Positions 56,467 through 64,000 of a DNA stretch of 64,000 nt are shown in pieces. The notes below the pieces were generated by a model, which saw nothing but the letters and a program-made list of their open reading frames with translations, was not told where the DNA came from and did no database searches. Each line of letters starts with the position of its first letter. Position 1 is the stretch's first letter. This DNA comes from Ancylobacter vacuolatus (GTDB taxonomy: Bacteria; Pseudomonadota; Alphaproteobacteria; Rhizobiales; Xanthobacteraceae), in assembly GCF_030813595.1 (NCBI RefSeq), contig NZ_JAUSUH010000001.1, forward strand, positions 310,001-374,000, in the 5' to 3' direction. Both the position numbers and the translations under genes were made by a program.

Positions 56467-57222
56467 ATGATCCATCGCTCCACTCTTGCGCGCAGCCTTG
56501 CTGGCGCCGCCCTGGCGCTGGCCTTCGCCGGTGGCGCCGCGCTTGCCCAGACGGCGCCGGCCAAGCCGGCCGCCAAGCCGGCCGCCCCTGCCGCCGCCGC
56601 CCAGCCGGCGCCTGCCGCCGGCCAGCAGGCCGCCGCCCCGCAGCAGATTCCCGCGATCCCGATTCCGTGGATGAAGCGCTGCCGGCAGGAGCCCTCGATC
56701 AACAAGGAGGTCTGCGAACTGGAGCAGACCATCATCACCGACACCGGGCAGTTCCTCGTCCGCTTCGGCGTGTTCGAAGTGCAGGACGACCCCAAGAAGG
56801 CCTTCACCGTCGCCTTCCCGACCGGCCTCCTGCTGCGTAACGGCTTTCGCGTGGCGCTGGCCAATGAGCAGCCGATCCTCGGCACCTTCGTGATGTGCGA
56901 CGAGCGGTTCTGCCGTGGCGACATCCAGGTCGACCAGGGCTTCGTCGACCGCATGAAGAAGGCCCCGGGCCTGACGCTGCAGGTCGCCAATGCGGTGGGC
57001 CGCCTCATCTCCTACCCGATCGGGCTCGGCGATTTCGCCAAGGTCTATGACGGCCCGCAGACCGACCAGAAGGTGTTCGAGGCGCAGATCGCCAAGATCC
57101 AGGAGCAGGTGAAGGCCCGCCAGGAAGCGCTCAAGACCCAGGCCGAGCAGCGCGAGCAGCAGACCAAGGCCGGCCTCGAAAAGCTCGGCGCCGAGAAGCT
57201 GAAGAACGCCCCGGCCCAGTAA
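56467..57222 (+). CDS. Invasion-associated locus B (IalB) family protein
   Basis: 251-residue exported protein: a signal peptide (STLARSLAGAALALAFAGGA, cleaved near ALAQ), an Ala/Pro/Lys-rich linker to about residue 65, then the IalB domain (WMKRCRQEPSINKEVCELEQ, FPTGLLLRNGFRVALANEQP, TFVMCDERFCRGDIQVDQGF) with four cysteines. The C-terminus is a Gln/Lys-rich coiled coil. IalB proteins were named from Bartonella invasion, but non-pathogens have them too; the role here is unknown. The 3' part of this gene is repeated downstream in a perfect tandem duplication. Confidence 0.9.
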   Translation: MIHRSTLARSLAGAALALAFAGGAALAQTAPAKPAAKPAAPAAAAQPAPAAGQQAAAPQQIPAIPIPWMKRCRQEPSINKEVCELEQTIITDTGQFLVRFGVFEVQDDPKKAFTVAFPTGLLLRNGFRVALANEQPILGTFVMCDERFCRGDIQVDQGFVDRMKKAPGLTLQVANAVGRLISYPIGLGDFAKVYDGPQTDQKVFEAQIAKIQEQVKARQEALKTQAEQREQQTKAGLEKLGAEKLKNAPAQ

Positions 57223-57271
57223 GGCGCGGTTGCCACGGCCGGACCTTCCGGCTGGCGGCCCCAGAATGCAG

Positions 57272-57298
57272 AACGCCCGGCGATGAGCCGGGCGTTTT
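57272..57298. terminator. Terminator after ialB, copy 1
   Basis: The 10-bp stem AACGCCCGGC/GCCGGGCGTT with loop GATGA is followed by TT on the plus strand and backed by A residues on the other side. It is bidirectional and is duplicated at 57811-57837. Confidence 0.8.
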
Positions 57299-57323
57299 CG
57301 ATTCTGGACGAGGATCGCCGCCG

Positions 57324-57455
57324 CTATTGCAGCCGTTCGCTGCGCACCCGCCAGCCGCCATCGCCATCGGCCGCCAGCATTTCCGGGACCTGGGGATGGC
57401 GCACCGGCTCGCCTGTCGTGTCGAGTTCGAGGTTCTGCTCGGAGACATAGGCGAC
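57324..57455 (-). pseudogene. 3' fragment of hspQ left by the duplication
   Basis: This encodes the last 43 residues of HspQ (VSEQNLELDTTGEPVRHPQV through GGWRVRSERLQ) without its 5' part. Upstream on the minus strand the frame runs into ialB antisense sequence. Confidence 0.85.
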
Positions 57456-57761
57456 GGCGACATCCAGGTCGACCAGGGCTTCGTCGACCGCATGAAGAAG
57501 GCCCCGGGCCTGACGCTGCAGGTCGCCAATGCGGTGGGCCGCCTCATCTCCTACCCGATCGGGCTCGGCGATTTCGCCAAGGTCTATGACGGCCCGCAGA
57601 CCGACCAGAAGGTGTTCGAGGCGCAGATCGCCAAGATCCAGGAGCAGGTGAAGGCCCGCCAGGAAGCGCTCAAGACCCAGGCCGAGCAGCGCGAGCAGCA
57701 GACCAAGGCCGGCCTCGAAAAGCTCGGCGCCGAGAAGCTGAAGAACGCCCCGGCCCAGTAA
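57456..57761 (+). pseudogene. 3' fragment of ialB left by the duplication
   Basis: This holds the final 101 codons of the IalB gene (from GDIQVDQGFVDRMKK to the stop) with no signal peptide or N-terminal domain. An ATG at 57327 in the antisense of the hspQ fragment opens a 144-codon chimeric frame into it; there is no reason to think that it is expressed. Confidence 0.85.
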
Positions 57762-57810
57762 GGCGCGGTTGCCACGGCCGGACCTTCCGGCTGGCGGCCC
57801 CAGAATGCAG

Positions 57811-57837
57811 AACGCCCGGCGATGAGCCGGGCGTTTT
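57811..57837. terminator. Terminator between ialB fragment and hspQ, copy 2
   Basis: Same stem-loop as at 57272-57298 (AACGCCCGGC, GATGA, GCCGGGCGTT). It would terminate the intact hspQ transcript on the minus strand. Confidence 0.8.
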
Positions 57838-57862
57838 CGATTCTGGACGAGGATCGCCGCCG

Positions 57863-58195
57863 CTATTGCAGCCGTTCGCTGCGCACCCGCCAGCCGCCAT
57901 CGCCATCGGCCGCCAGCATTTCCGGGACCTGGGGATGGCGCACCGGCTCGCCTGTCGTGTCGAGTTCGAGGTTCTGCTCGGAGACATAGGCGACGTATTC
58001 GGTCTCCGCGTTCTCGGCGAGCAGGTGATAAAAGGGCTGGTCCTTGGTGGGCCGGATATGTTCCGGGATCGATTCCCACCATTCGTCCGTGTTGGCGAAT
58101 TCGGGGTCGACATCGAACACCACGCCCCGGAACGGGTAGTGCCGGTGCCGGACGACCTCACCTATACGGTATTTGGCGTTGCGCTCTTTCATCAT
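57863..58195 (-). CDS. hspQ: Heat shock protein HspQ
   Basis: 110 residues, the YccV-like hemimethylated-DNA-binding fold now known as HspQ, a Lon specificity enhancer in enterobacteria. Family parts are YRIGEVVRHRHYPFRGVVFD, VDPEFANTDEWWESIPEHIR and PFYHLLAENAETEYVAYVSE. The start MMKERN at 58195 fits the family; an in-frame ATG at 58210 adds five residues and arises from a 15-bp near-repeat (GCGGAC-AAGTTC then GCGGAC-GAGTTC). Its 3' part lies inside copy 2 of the duplication. Confidence 0.9.
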   Translation of the reverse strand: MMKERNAKYRIGEVVRHRHYPFRGVVFDVDPEFANTDEWWESIPEHIRPTKDQPFYHLLAENAETEYVAYVSEQNLELDTTGEPVRHPQVPEMLAADGDGGWRVRSERLQ

Positions 58196-58375
58196 GAACT
58201 CGTCCGCCATCCTGAACTTGTCCGCCTTAGGAGTGGCGCCCCCGTAGCGGGCGACGCCAGAGCCTGTCAACCGCTGCCTATGCAACGCGCATGCCCAAAC
58301 GCCGCGAACGCCGGGCCGCGATGAGGGCGAAAGATGGCGATTGACCAAGGCGAGGCGAGCCGGTAGCGAGCCCTG

Positions 58376-59338
58376 ATGGACGAGGTCCTCGCGCTCGCGC
58401 TTCCCTTCTTCGGTGTGATCTTCCTGGGGCTGGGATGCGGCCGGCTGGCGCGCATTCCGGAGAGCGGCCTCGCCTGGCTCAGCTTCTTCATCATCTATCT
58501 GGCGCTGCCGGCCCTGTTTTTCTCGCTGGTGGCCCGCACGCCGTTTCACGAACTGACCAACGGCTCCTTCATCCTGGCGACGACGGCGACGACGGCGGTG
58601 TGCTTCACGCTCTCGCTGCTGGTCGGGCTGTGGCTGCGGCGCGGCAACCTGCCGGAAGCCACCATCGCCGCCATTGTCGGCTCCTATTCCAATGTCGGCT
58701 ATATGGGGCCGGGACTGACGCTCGGCGCGCTCGGCGCTGGTGCCTCGGTGCCCACCGCGCTGATCTTCGTCTTCGACAGCCTGTTCTTCTTCACCATCGT
58801 TCCCGTGCTGATGGCGATGGGCGGGCGCGATCGCCGCGGGCTCGGCCACACCCTGCTGCTGGTGGTGCGCCGGGTCGTCACCCATCCGTTCAATGTCGCG
58901 ACCTTTCTCGGGGTGCTGTCGGCCTATTTTGAATTCCACCCGCCGGCGGCGCTGGACAAGACGCTGGAATTCTTGCGCAACGCCGCCGCGCCCTGCGCGC
59001 TGTTCACGCTCGGCGTCTCGGTCGCGCTGCGGCCGATGGGGAAGATGCAGAGCGAGGTGCCGTGGCTGCTGGCGATCAAGCTCATCATCCACCCGGCGCT
59101 GGTCTGGCTGGTGCTGAGCCTGGTCGGCGGCTTCGATCCGGTGTGGATCGCCACCGCCGTGCTGATGGCGAGCCTGCCGCCGGCGCTGAACGCCTTCATC
59201 ATGGCCAAGCAGTACGACACCTATGTCGCCGGCGCCTCCGGCGGCGTGCTGGTCGGCACGGTGGTGTCGGTGGCGACGGTCACCGCCATGCTCTACGCCC
59301 TGCAGCACGACATGCTGCCGCACGGCCTGCTGCAGTAA
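58376..59338 (+). CDS. AEC family (auxin efflux carrier-type) transporter
   Basis: 320-residue membrane protein with about ten helices. Family marks are ALALPFFGVIFLGLGCGRLA, FFIIYLALPALFFSLVARTP, GSYSNVGYMGPGLTLGALGA and the closing LMASLPPALNAFIMAKQYD. Bacterial members export or exchange organic anions such as malate or malonate; the substrate here is unknown. It converges on the UbiH-type hydroxylase gene with 1 bp between them. Confidence 0.9.
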   Translation: MDEVLALALPFFGVIFLGLGCGRLARIPESGLAWLSFFIIYLALPALFFSLVARTPFHELTNGSFILATTATTAVCFTLSLLVGLWLRRGNLPEATIAAIVGSYSNVGYMGPGLTLGALGAGASVPTALIFVFDSLFFFTIVPVLMAMGGRDRRGLGHTLLLVVRRVVTHPFNVATFLGVLSAYFEFHPPAALDKTLEFLRNAAAPCALFTLGVSVALRPMGKMQSEVPWLLAIKLIIHPALVWLVLSLVGGFDPVWIATAVLMASLPPALNAFIMAKQYDTYVAGASGGVLVGTVVSVATVTAMLYALQHDMLPHGLLQ

Positions 59339-59339
59339 G

Positions 59340-60551
59340 CTAGACCGGCGCCCCGGCCAGCAGGCGCGGCACGTCGCGGGTTGGCCCCACGCCCTCGCGC
59401 ATCACCCTGCGCCGCAGGCCGGACGACTGGCCGAGCATCCACAGCCCAAGCCCGCGCAGGCCGGCGACCGGGAGCAGATCGGTCAGCAGCGAGCGGTTGA
59501 ACAGGTCGATGGCGAAGCCGCGCGAGGCGACGTCGCCGCGCCGGCGGCGCTCATAGGCCTCCATCGCGTCCGTGCCGCCAATATCGCGCCCGGCGCGGGC
59601 GGCGTCGCTGGCGATCTCGGCCAAAGTGGCGGCGTCGCGAATGCCGAGATTGAGCCCCTGCGCGCCGATGGGCGGGATGATGTGCGCGGCCTCGCCGACC
59701 AGCGCGACGCGCCCCTTGGCGAAGCGGGCGGCGGTGCGCTGGCTGAGCGGGAAGCTGCCGCGCGGCGACACAAGCTGCATCGCCCCGAGCAGCGAATGCG
59801 CCTTGCGTTCCATGGCGCGGGCGAAGGCGGCGTCGTCCAGCGCTGCCAGCGCTTCCGCTTCCGCCGCCGAGACGACACAGACGACGCTGGAGCAATTGCC
59901 GGGCAGCGGCACGAGGGTGAACGGCCCGGTGCGGGTGTGGAATTCGGTGGAGATGTCGCGGTGCGGGCGGCTATGGGCGAGGGTGGCGGTGACGGCGACC
60001 TGGGGATAGGCGCGGCTCGTCACCTCGATGCCGGCCGCCCGCCGGCAGGGCGAATTGCGCCCGTCAGCCGCCGCGACCAGCGCGACGGCGAGGGCGCCGC
60101 CGCCCTCCAGTTCCAGCGTGGCGTGAGTGGGCGCCTCGACGACGCCCGCCACGCGGGCACTGAGACGCTCGATGCCGGGCGATCCCGCCACCGCCGCGTC
60201 GAGGGCGGCGAGCAGCGCCTCGTTCTCGACATTCCAGGCGAAGCCCTCCAGCCCGAGCTCGCCGGCACGGAATTCGACCTCGGGAGCGCGGATGAGGCGC
60301 CCGGTATCGTCGACGAGGCGCATCACCCGCAGCGGCGAGGCCTCAGGACGCAGCGCCTCCCACACGCCGAGCGCCTGCAGCGCCTTCACCGAGCCATCCA
60401 TCAGCGCTGTCGTGCGCGGATCGTGGCTGCGGGGCGGGGCGATGAGTTTCACGCCAAGCCCGCCCGCCGCCAGCGCCAGCGCGGCGATGAGGCCGCTCGC
60501 GCCGCCGCCGACCACCGCTGCGGTCTGTGCTGTGTGCGGGTCGGATGACAT
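59340..60551 (-). CDS. UbiH/UbiF family FAD-dependent hydroxylase
   Basis: 403-residue aromatic-ring monooxygenase of ubiquinone synthesis. The FAD motif is AVVGGGASGLIAALALAAGG, the second FAD contact is VALVGEAAHIIPPIGAQGLN followed by LGIRDAATLAE, and the middle has AADGRNSPCRRAAG. Which ring position it hydroxylates cannot be read from sequence. The start at 60551 has GGAGG five bases ahead; the open frame to 60572 does not. Confidence 0.9.
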   Translation of the reverse strand: MSSDPHTAQTAAVVGGGASGLIAALALAAGGLGVKLIAPPRSHDPRTTALMDGSVKALQALGVWEALRPEASPLRVMRLVDDTGRLIRAPEVEFRAGELGLEGFAWNVENEALLAALDAAVAGSPGIERLSARVAGVVEAPTHATLELEGGGALAVALVAAADGRNSPCRRAAGIEVTSRAYPQVAVTATLAHSRPHRDISTEFHTRTGPFTLVPLPGNCSSVVCVVSAAEAEALAALDDAAFARAMERKAHSLLGAMQLVSPRGSFPLSQRTAARFAKGRVALVGEAAHIIPPIGAQGLNLGIRDAATLAEIASDAARAGRDIGGTDAMEAYERRRRGDVASRGFAIDLFNRSLLTDLLPVAGLRGLGLWMLGQSSGLRRRVMREGVGPTRDVPRLLAGAPV

Positions 60552-60556
60552 GTGAA

Positions 60557-60561
60557 CCTCC
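60557..60561 (-). promoter_or_regulatory. Ribosome-binding site deciding the start of the UbiH-type gene
   Basis: GGAGG on the minus strand, five bases before the ATG at 60551. It selects this ATG over the one at 60572. Confidence 0.6.
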
Positions 60562-60704
60562 ATGTGCATCACCGGGACTATAAGCCGGACGTGTAGTGTG
60601 GGATAAGCAGGCCGACGTGGTCTGGCAATGCAGATCGCGGCGGGCGCATATTATATGTCAGATGTGGAAGAGGCAGGCGGCGATCCCCCGGGACGCGCGG
60701 TCGC

Positions 60705-60710
60705 AGGAGG
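60705..60710 (+). promoter_or_regulatory. Ribosome-binding site deciding a GTG start for pcs
   Basis: AGGAGG lies 7 bases before a GTG at 60718 and 13 bases before the ATG at 60724. The spacing favours the GTG. Confidence 0.6.
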
Positions 60711-60717
60711 AAAGCCG

Positions 60718-61455
60718 GTGGCGATGACAACGAAGTCGCTCAGCGCGGGTCCGGCTGGACGTCGCACGCTGGCTTTCGCCGTTCACATCTTCACCGCCTC
60801 GGGTGCGGTCTGCGGGCTGCTGGCGCTGATGGCGGCGGTGGAAGGCCATTGGGCGCTGATGTTCGCCTGGCTCGGCCTCGCGCTGTTCGTCGACGGTATT
60901 GACGGCACCATGGCGCGGCGGGCGAAGGTGGGCGAGGTGCTGCCGCGCTGGTCGGGCGACACGCTGGACCTCGTGGTCGACTATCTCACCTATTGCCTCG
61001 TGCCGGCCTTCGCGGTGGCGAGCGGAGGGCTGATGCCGTTCTGGCTGGCGGTGGCGGCCAGCGCCACCATCCTGCTCACCAGCGCGCTTTATTTCGCCGA
61101 CACCTCGATGAAGACCGACGACCTGTATTTCCAGGGCTTTCCGGCGGTATGGAATGTCGTGGTGTTCTATTTCTTCCTCGTGCCGCTCAATCCCTTCGTG
61201 ATTGCCGGCATCATCGCGCTGCTGGCGGTGGGAACGTTCCTGCCGATCAAGTTCGTCCACCCGTTCCGCGTCGTGCGGCTGCGGCTCGTCACCCTGGCGC
61301 TGCTGGCGCTCTGGGCGGTGCTGGCGGTCGTCGCGGTGTTGGAGGACATGCGGCCTGACCTGTGGGTGACCGTCGGGCTGTGCGCCTGCGCGGTCTATTT
61401 CACCCTGTTCGGGGTGATCCCCTCGCGCAAGCGGGCGGCCGACCCGCGCCCCTGA
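60718..61455 (+). CDS. pcs: Phosphatidylcholine synthase
   Basis: Condenses choline with CDP-diacylglycerol in the inner membrane to make phosphatidylcholine directly. 245 residues, GTG start. It carries the Pcs form of the CDP-alcohol motif, D-G-x2-A-R-x12-G-x3-D-x3-D, in DGTMARRAK through GDTLDLVVDYLTYCLVP, with 12 residues between Arg and Gly rather than 8. About eight membrane helices. Also SMKTDDLYFQGFPAVWNVVV and FVHPFRVVRLRL, typical of rhizobial Pcs. Confidence 0.93.
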   Translation: MAMTTKSLSAGPAGRRTLAFAVHIFTASGAVCGLLALMAAVEGHWALMFAWLGLALFVDGIDGTMARRAKVGEVLPRWSGDTLDLVVDYLTYCLVPAFAVASGGLMPFWLAVAASATILLTSALYFADTSMKTDDLYFQGFPAVWNVVVFYFFLVPLNPFVIAGIIALLAVGTFLPIKFVHPFRVVRLRLVTLALLALWAVLAVVAVLEDMRPDLWVTVGLCACAVYFTLFGVIPSRKRAADPRP

Positions 61456-61501
61456 GCGCCGGCGGGCGCCTCACCTCATCCCTAACCGGCTGGAGAGTAC
61501 G

Positions 61502-62479
61502 ATGGCTGCGGCGATTCGCGTCCATGAAACGGGTGGCCCCGAAGTCCTGACCCTGGAGGAGGTGACGCTCGGCGCGCCCGGGCCGGGGCAGGTGAAGCTG
61601 CGCCATACGGCGATCGGCCTCAATTTCATCGACACCTATTTCCGCAGCGGGCTCTATCCCGCGCCGAACGGCCTTCCCTTCACGCCCGGCAATGAGGCGG
61701 CGGGCGTGATCGTGCAGATCGGCGAAGGGGTGAGCGGCTTCAAGCCGGGCGACCGCGTCGCCTATGGCTCGGCGCTCGGCGCCTATTGCAGCGAGCGGAT
61801 CATGTCCGCCGCGCCGCTGGTGAAGCTGCCCGATTCGATCGCCGACGAGACCGCCGCCGCGATGATGCTGAAGGGCATGACGGCGCGCTACCTTCTGCGC
61901 CAGACCCACAAGGTGAAGGCGGGCGACACGCTGCTGGTGCACGCGGCGGCCGGCGGGGTCGGGCAGATCCTGTGCCAGTGGGCGACGCATCTGGGCGCCA
62001 CCGTCATCGGCACAGTGGGCTCGGCGGCCAAGGCGGAGATCGCCAAGGAATGCGGCGCCGCCTATGTCATCAATTACAGCGAGGAGAACTTCGTCGAGCG
62101 GGTGAGGGAGATCACCGAGGGGGCGCTCTGCGACGTGGTCTATGACGGGGTGGGGCAGGCGACCTATCCGGCCTCGCTCGACTGCATCAAGCCGCGCGGC
62201 CTGTTCGCCAGCTTCGGCAACGCCTCCGGCGCGATCAAGGATTTCAGCCTGCTCGCTTTGTCGCAGAAGGGCTCGCTCTACGCGACGCGGCCGACGCTGT
62301 TCACCCACATCTCGACCCGTGACGATTTGCTGGCCAATGCCCGCGACCTGTTCGAGGTGGTCGGCTCCGGCGTGGTGAAGATTCCGGTGAACCAGCGCTA
62401 CCGCCTCTCGCAGGTGGCCGACGCGCATCGCGACCTTGAGGCGCGACGTACCACCGGATCGACCGTGCTGCTGCCGTGA
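61502..62479 (+). CDS. NADPH:quinone oxidoreductase, zinc-independent MDR family
   Basis: 325 residues. It resembles QorA: LRHTAIGLNFIDTYFRSGLY, PFTPGNEAAGVIVQIGEGVS, the NADPH-binding LLVHAAAGGVGQILCQWATH and CDVVYDGVGQATYPASLDC. It reduces quinones by one or two electrons. The start ATG at 61502 follows GGAGAGTACG. It is 46 bp after pcs and may be co-transcribed. Confidence 0.92.
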   Translation: MAAAIRVHETGGPEVLTLEEVTLGAPGPGQVKLRHTAIGLNFIDTYFRSGLYPAPNGLPFTPGNEAAGVIVQIGEGVSGFKPGDRVAYGSALGAYCSERIMSAAPLVKLPDSIADETAAAMMLKGMTARYLLRQTHKVKAGDTLLVHAAAGGVGQILCQWATHLGATVIGTVGSAAKAEIAKECGAAYVINYSEENFVERVREITEGALCDVVYDGVGQATYPASLDCIKPRGLFASFGNASGAIKDFSLLALSQKGSLYATRPTLFTHISTRDDLLANARDLFEVVGSGVVKIPVNQRYRLSQVADAHRDLEARRTTGSTVLLP

Positions 62480-62687
62480 TGGTATCCCATTCCCGGAATC
62501 TGGCGCAAAACGCGCCATTTTCCGGACCGGGCGGACCAGACTTTAGGCTTGCTCACGGGATCGGCCATGCCATTCTGCCGGTGGTCCGCCACAGAAGTGT
62601 CATCCGCATGAACCGCCGCCGCCGCCGAAATTCCGATCTGACAGGCGCCTGCGGCCGCGCCTGCCGGCGGCTGAACGGGTGAGCGGC

Positions 62688-64000
62688 ATGGGGGACGTGC
62701 CGGACCCTCCGCACGCGCTGCTCGAAGCCGTCAAGCTGACCAAGAGGTTCGGTTCGCTGGTCGCCAACGACCATGTCAGCCTTGCCATCCGCGCCGGCGA
62801 GACGCATGCGCTGCTGGGCGAGAATGGCGCGGGCAAGTCCACGCTGGTCAAGATGATGTGCGGCCTGCTGCAGGCCGATTCGGGCGAACTTCTCTATGAC
62901 GGCGCGCCGATCGTCTTCCCCGATCCCGCCAGTTCCCGCGCCAAGGGCGTCGGCGTGGTGTTCCAGCATTTCGCCCTGTTCGACGCGCTGAGCGTGGTGG
63001 AAAATGTGGCGCTGGGGCTGCCCGGCCACCAGAAGCTCGCCGTCCTCGCCGCGCGAATCGACGACTGCGTCCGCCGCTATGGGCTCAGCGTCGAGCCCTA
63101 TCGGCGGGTGGGCGAGCTCTCCGTCGGCGAGCGCCAGCGGGTGGAGATCGTGCGCTGCCTGCTCGGCGACCCGCGCGTGCTGATTCTCGACGAGCCGACC
63201 TCGGTGCTGACCCCGGACGAATCGGAAAACCTGTTCCGCACCGTCGACCTGCTCACCGATGAGGGCAGGGCGGTTCTGTTCATCAGCCACAAGCTCGACG
63301 AGGTGCGCCGGCTCTGCCACCGGGCGACGGTGCTGCGCGGCGGCAAATTCATCGCCGAGGTCGACCCGAAGCAGGAATCCTCCGCCAGCCTGGCGCGGCT
63401 GATGGTCGGCGCCGACGTGCCGCGCACGCCGCGCGTGGCGGCGCATGCCCTTGGCGAGCCGCGCCTGCTGGTGCGCCAGCTCAGCGTCGCCGGCGACGGT
63501 TCGCGCGGCTCGGCGCTGCACGACATCAATATCGAGGTCCGCGCCGGCGAGATCGTCGGCATCGCCGGCGTCGCCGGCAATGGCCAGACCACGCTGTTCA
63601 ACGTGCTCTCGGGCGAGACGCGGGTGGCGGACCATGAGAGCATCGTCATCGACAAGGTGGCCGCCGGCGGCCTCGGCCCGACCGAGCGCCGGGCGCTGCG
63701 CGCCGGCTTCGTGCCGGAAGAGCGGCTCGGCCACGCCGCCGCGCCTGATATGCGGCTTTCCGACAATGTGCTGCTCACCACCCATGGCGACGGCGAGATC
63801 GTCCGGCGCGGCGTGATCCACCGTTCGGTGCTGTTCGCCCGTTTCCAGAAGATCGTGAAGGGCTTCGACGTGCGCTTCGGCGGCAAGGACCCGAAGGCGC
63901 GGCGGCTGTCGGGTGGCAATCTGCAGAAATTCGTCATCGGCCGCGAGGTGCTGCGCGATCCCGTGCTGATCGTGGTCGACCAGCCGACCTGGGGTGTCGA
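62688..64000 (+). CDS. Nucleoside/BMP-type ABC transporter ATP-binding protein, N-terminal part
   Basis: About 437 codons are present and the 3' end is beyond the right edge. It is a double ABC ATPase of the NupA/sugar type: first Walker A LLGENGAGKSTLVKMM, signature LSVGERQRVEIVRCL, Walker B LILDEPTSVLTP, then a second module (GIAGVAGNGQTTLFNVLSGE, LSGGNLQKFVIGREVL). Members of this group import nucleosides with a BMP-type lipoprotein and two permeases, which should lie to the right. A GTG at 62679 is an alternative start. The second Walker A ends GQTT rather than GKST, common in such proteins. Confidence 0.9.
   Translation, partial: MGDVPDPPHALLEAVKLTKRFGSLVANDHVSLAIRAGETHALLGENGAGKSTLVKMMCGLLQADSGELLYDGAPIVFPDPASSRAKGVGVVFQHFALFDALSVVENVALGLPGHQKLAVLAARIDDCVRRYGLSVEPYRRVGELSVGERQRVEIVRCLLGDPRVLILDEPTSVLTPDESENLFRTVDLLTDEGRAVLFISHKLDEVRRLCHRATVLRGGKFIAEVDPKQESSASLARLMVGADVPRTPRVAAHALGEPRLLVRQLSVAGDGSRGSALHDINIEVRAGEIVGIAGVAGNGQTTLFNVLSGETRVADHESIVIDKVAAGGLGPTERRALRAGFVPEERLGHAAAPDMRLSDNVLLTTHGDGEIVRRGVIHRSVLFARFQKIVKGFDVRFGGKDPKARRLSGGNLQKFVIGREVLRDPVLIVVDQPTWGV

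Larger units (their letters stand above)
56917..57455. repeat. Tandem duplication, copy 1 (539 bp)
   Basis: Read base by base, this block is identical to 57456-57994. It spans the last 306 bp of ialB, the intergenic terminator and the 3' part of hspQ. The join at 57455/57456 reads GGCGACGGCGAC. Confidence 0.97.
57456..57994. repeat. Tandem duplication, copy 2 (539 bp)
   Basis: Identical to 56917-57455. Its right end continues into the intact 5' part of hspQ, so the duplication leaves one complete ialB and one complete hspQ with fragments of each between them. Confidence 0.97.

Noticed and set aside
62553-63821. 422-codon minus-strand frame near the right edge
   Set aside because: It is antisense to the ABC ATPase, whose Walker and signature motifs are clear on the plus strand.

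Overview
This window looks like a chromosomal, mostly housekeeping stretch of a GC-rich alphaproteobacterium of the order Hyphomicrobiales (Rhizobiales). The evidence is the gene content and order: glyA-nrdR-ribD-ribE-ribH-nusB-thiL, DUF177-plsX-fabH-ihfA-merR, a DUF6163 gene next to ldtR, a Pcs-type phosphatidylcholine synthase, an IalB-family protein, a Cbp3-type cytochrome bc1 chaperone and an alphaproteobacterial GTTC-N7-GTTC SOS box. A Xanthobacteraceae-like genome (Ancylobacter/Starkeya/Xanthobacter type) is my guess from general impression only. No prophage, insertion sequence, CRISPR array, integrase or rRNA operon is visible.

Layout. 1-4.8 kb, minus strand: hemB, an orphan LivH-like permease with a lipoprotein-like N-terminal domain, a threonine ammonia-lyase, an RDD membrane protein and the 5' part of an aminoacyl-tRNA-protein transferase (cut by the left edge). 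5.1-8.3 kb: a 3-hydroxyisobutyryl-CoA hydrolase-like enzyme, DUF6163, LdtR and an acetylpolyamine amidohydrolase-like protein. 8.6-14.2 kb: the glyA-nrdR-riboflavin-nusB-thiL cluster. 14.3-16.4 kb: an amino-acid binding protein and a DadA-like FAD enzyme. 16.4-22 kb: BamE, Cbp3, DUF177, phospholipid and fatty acid initiation (plsX, fabH), ihfA and a MerR regulator. 22-28.4 kb: RlpA-like protein, ALDH7-type dehydrogenase, nitroreductase, tRNA-Pro, a Wzz/BY-kinase-like protein with a degenerate P-loop, DUF2842 and heme A synthase. 28.6-34.5 kb: uvrA and ssb facing away from each other around an SOS box, a broken DUF2306 gene, an A/T-richer stretch with an orphan membrane-anchored protein, and marC. 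34.8-42.7 kb: gyrA, a secreted hydrolase, then coaD, two cyclophilins, queA and tgt. 42.9-47.4 kb: wrbA, tRNA-Lys, secreted proteins, DUF2218, TusA, mobB, mobA and YbaN. 47.5-53.7 kb: recG, sdhE and mfd. 53.9-64 kb: an orphan peptide-binding protein, ialB and hspQ around a perfect 539-bp tandem duplication, an AEC transporter, a UbiH-type hydroxylase, phosphatidylcholine synthase, a quinone oxidoreductase and the 5' part of a nucleoside-type ABC ATPase (cut by the right edge).

How the genes fit together. Genome maintenance is well represented: uvrA, ssb, recG, mfd, gyrA and ihfA, with uvrA/ssb under probable LexA control. Cofactor routes are heme (hemB, heme A synthase), riboflavin, thiamine pyrophosphate, CoA (coaD), molybdopterin guanine dinucleotide and queuosine. 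Envelope functions are BamE, LdtR, RlpA, plsX/fabH and Pcs.

The most notable observations are the perfect tandem duplication at 56917-57994, a tRNA-guanine transglycosylase that lacks three of its four expected zinc ligands, the lipoprotein-permease fusion, the P-loop-less BY-kinase-like protein, the decayed DUF2306 gene behind ssb, and a family of intergenic palindromes. I did not find a convincing new multi-gene system.
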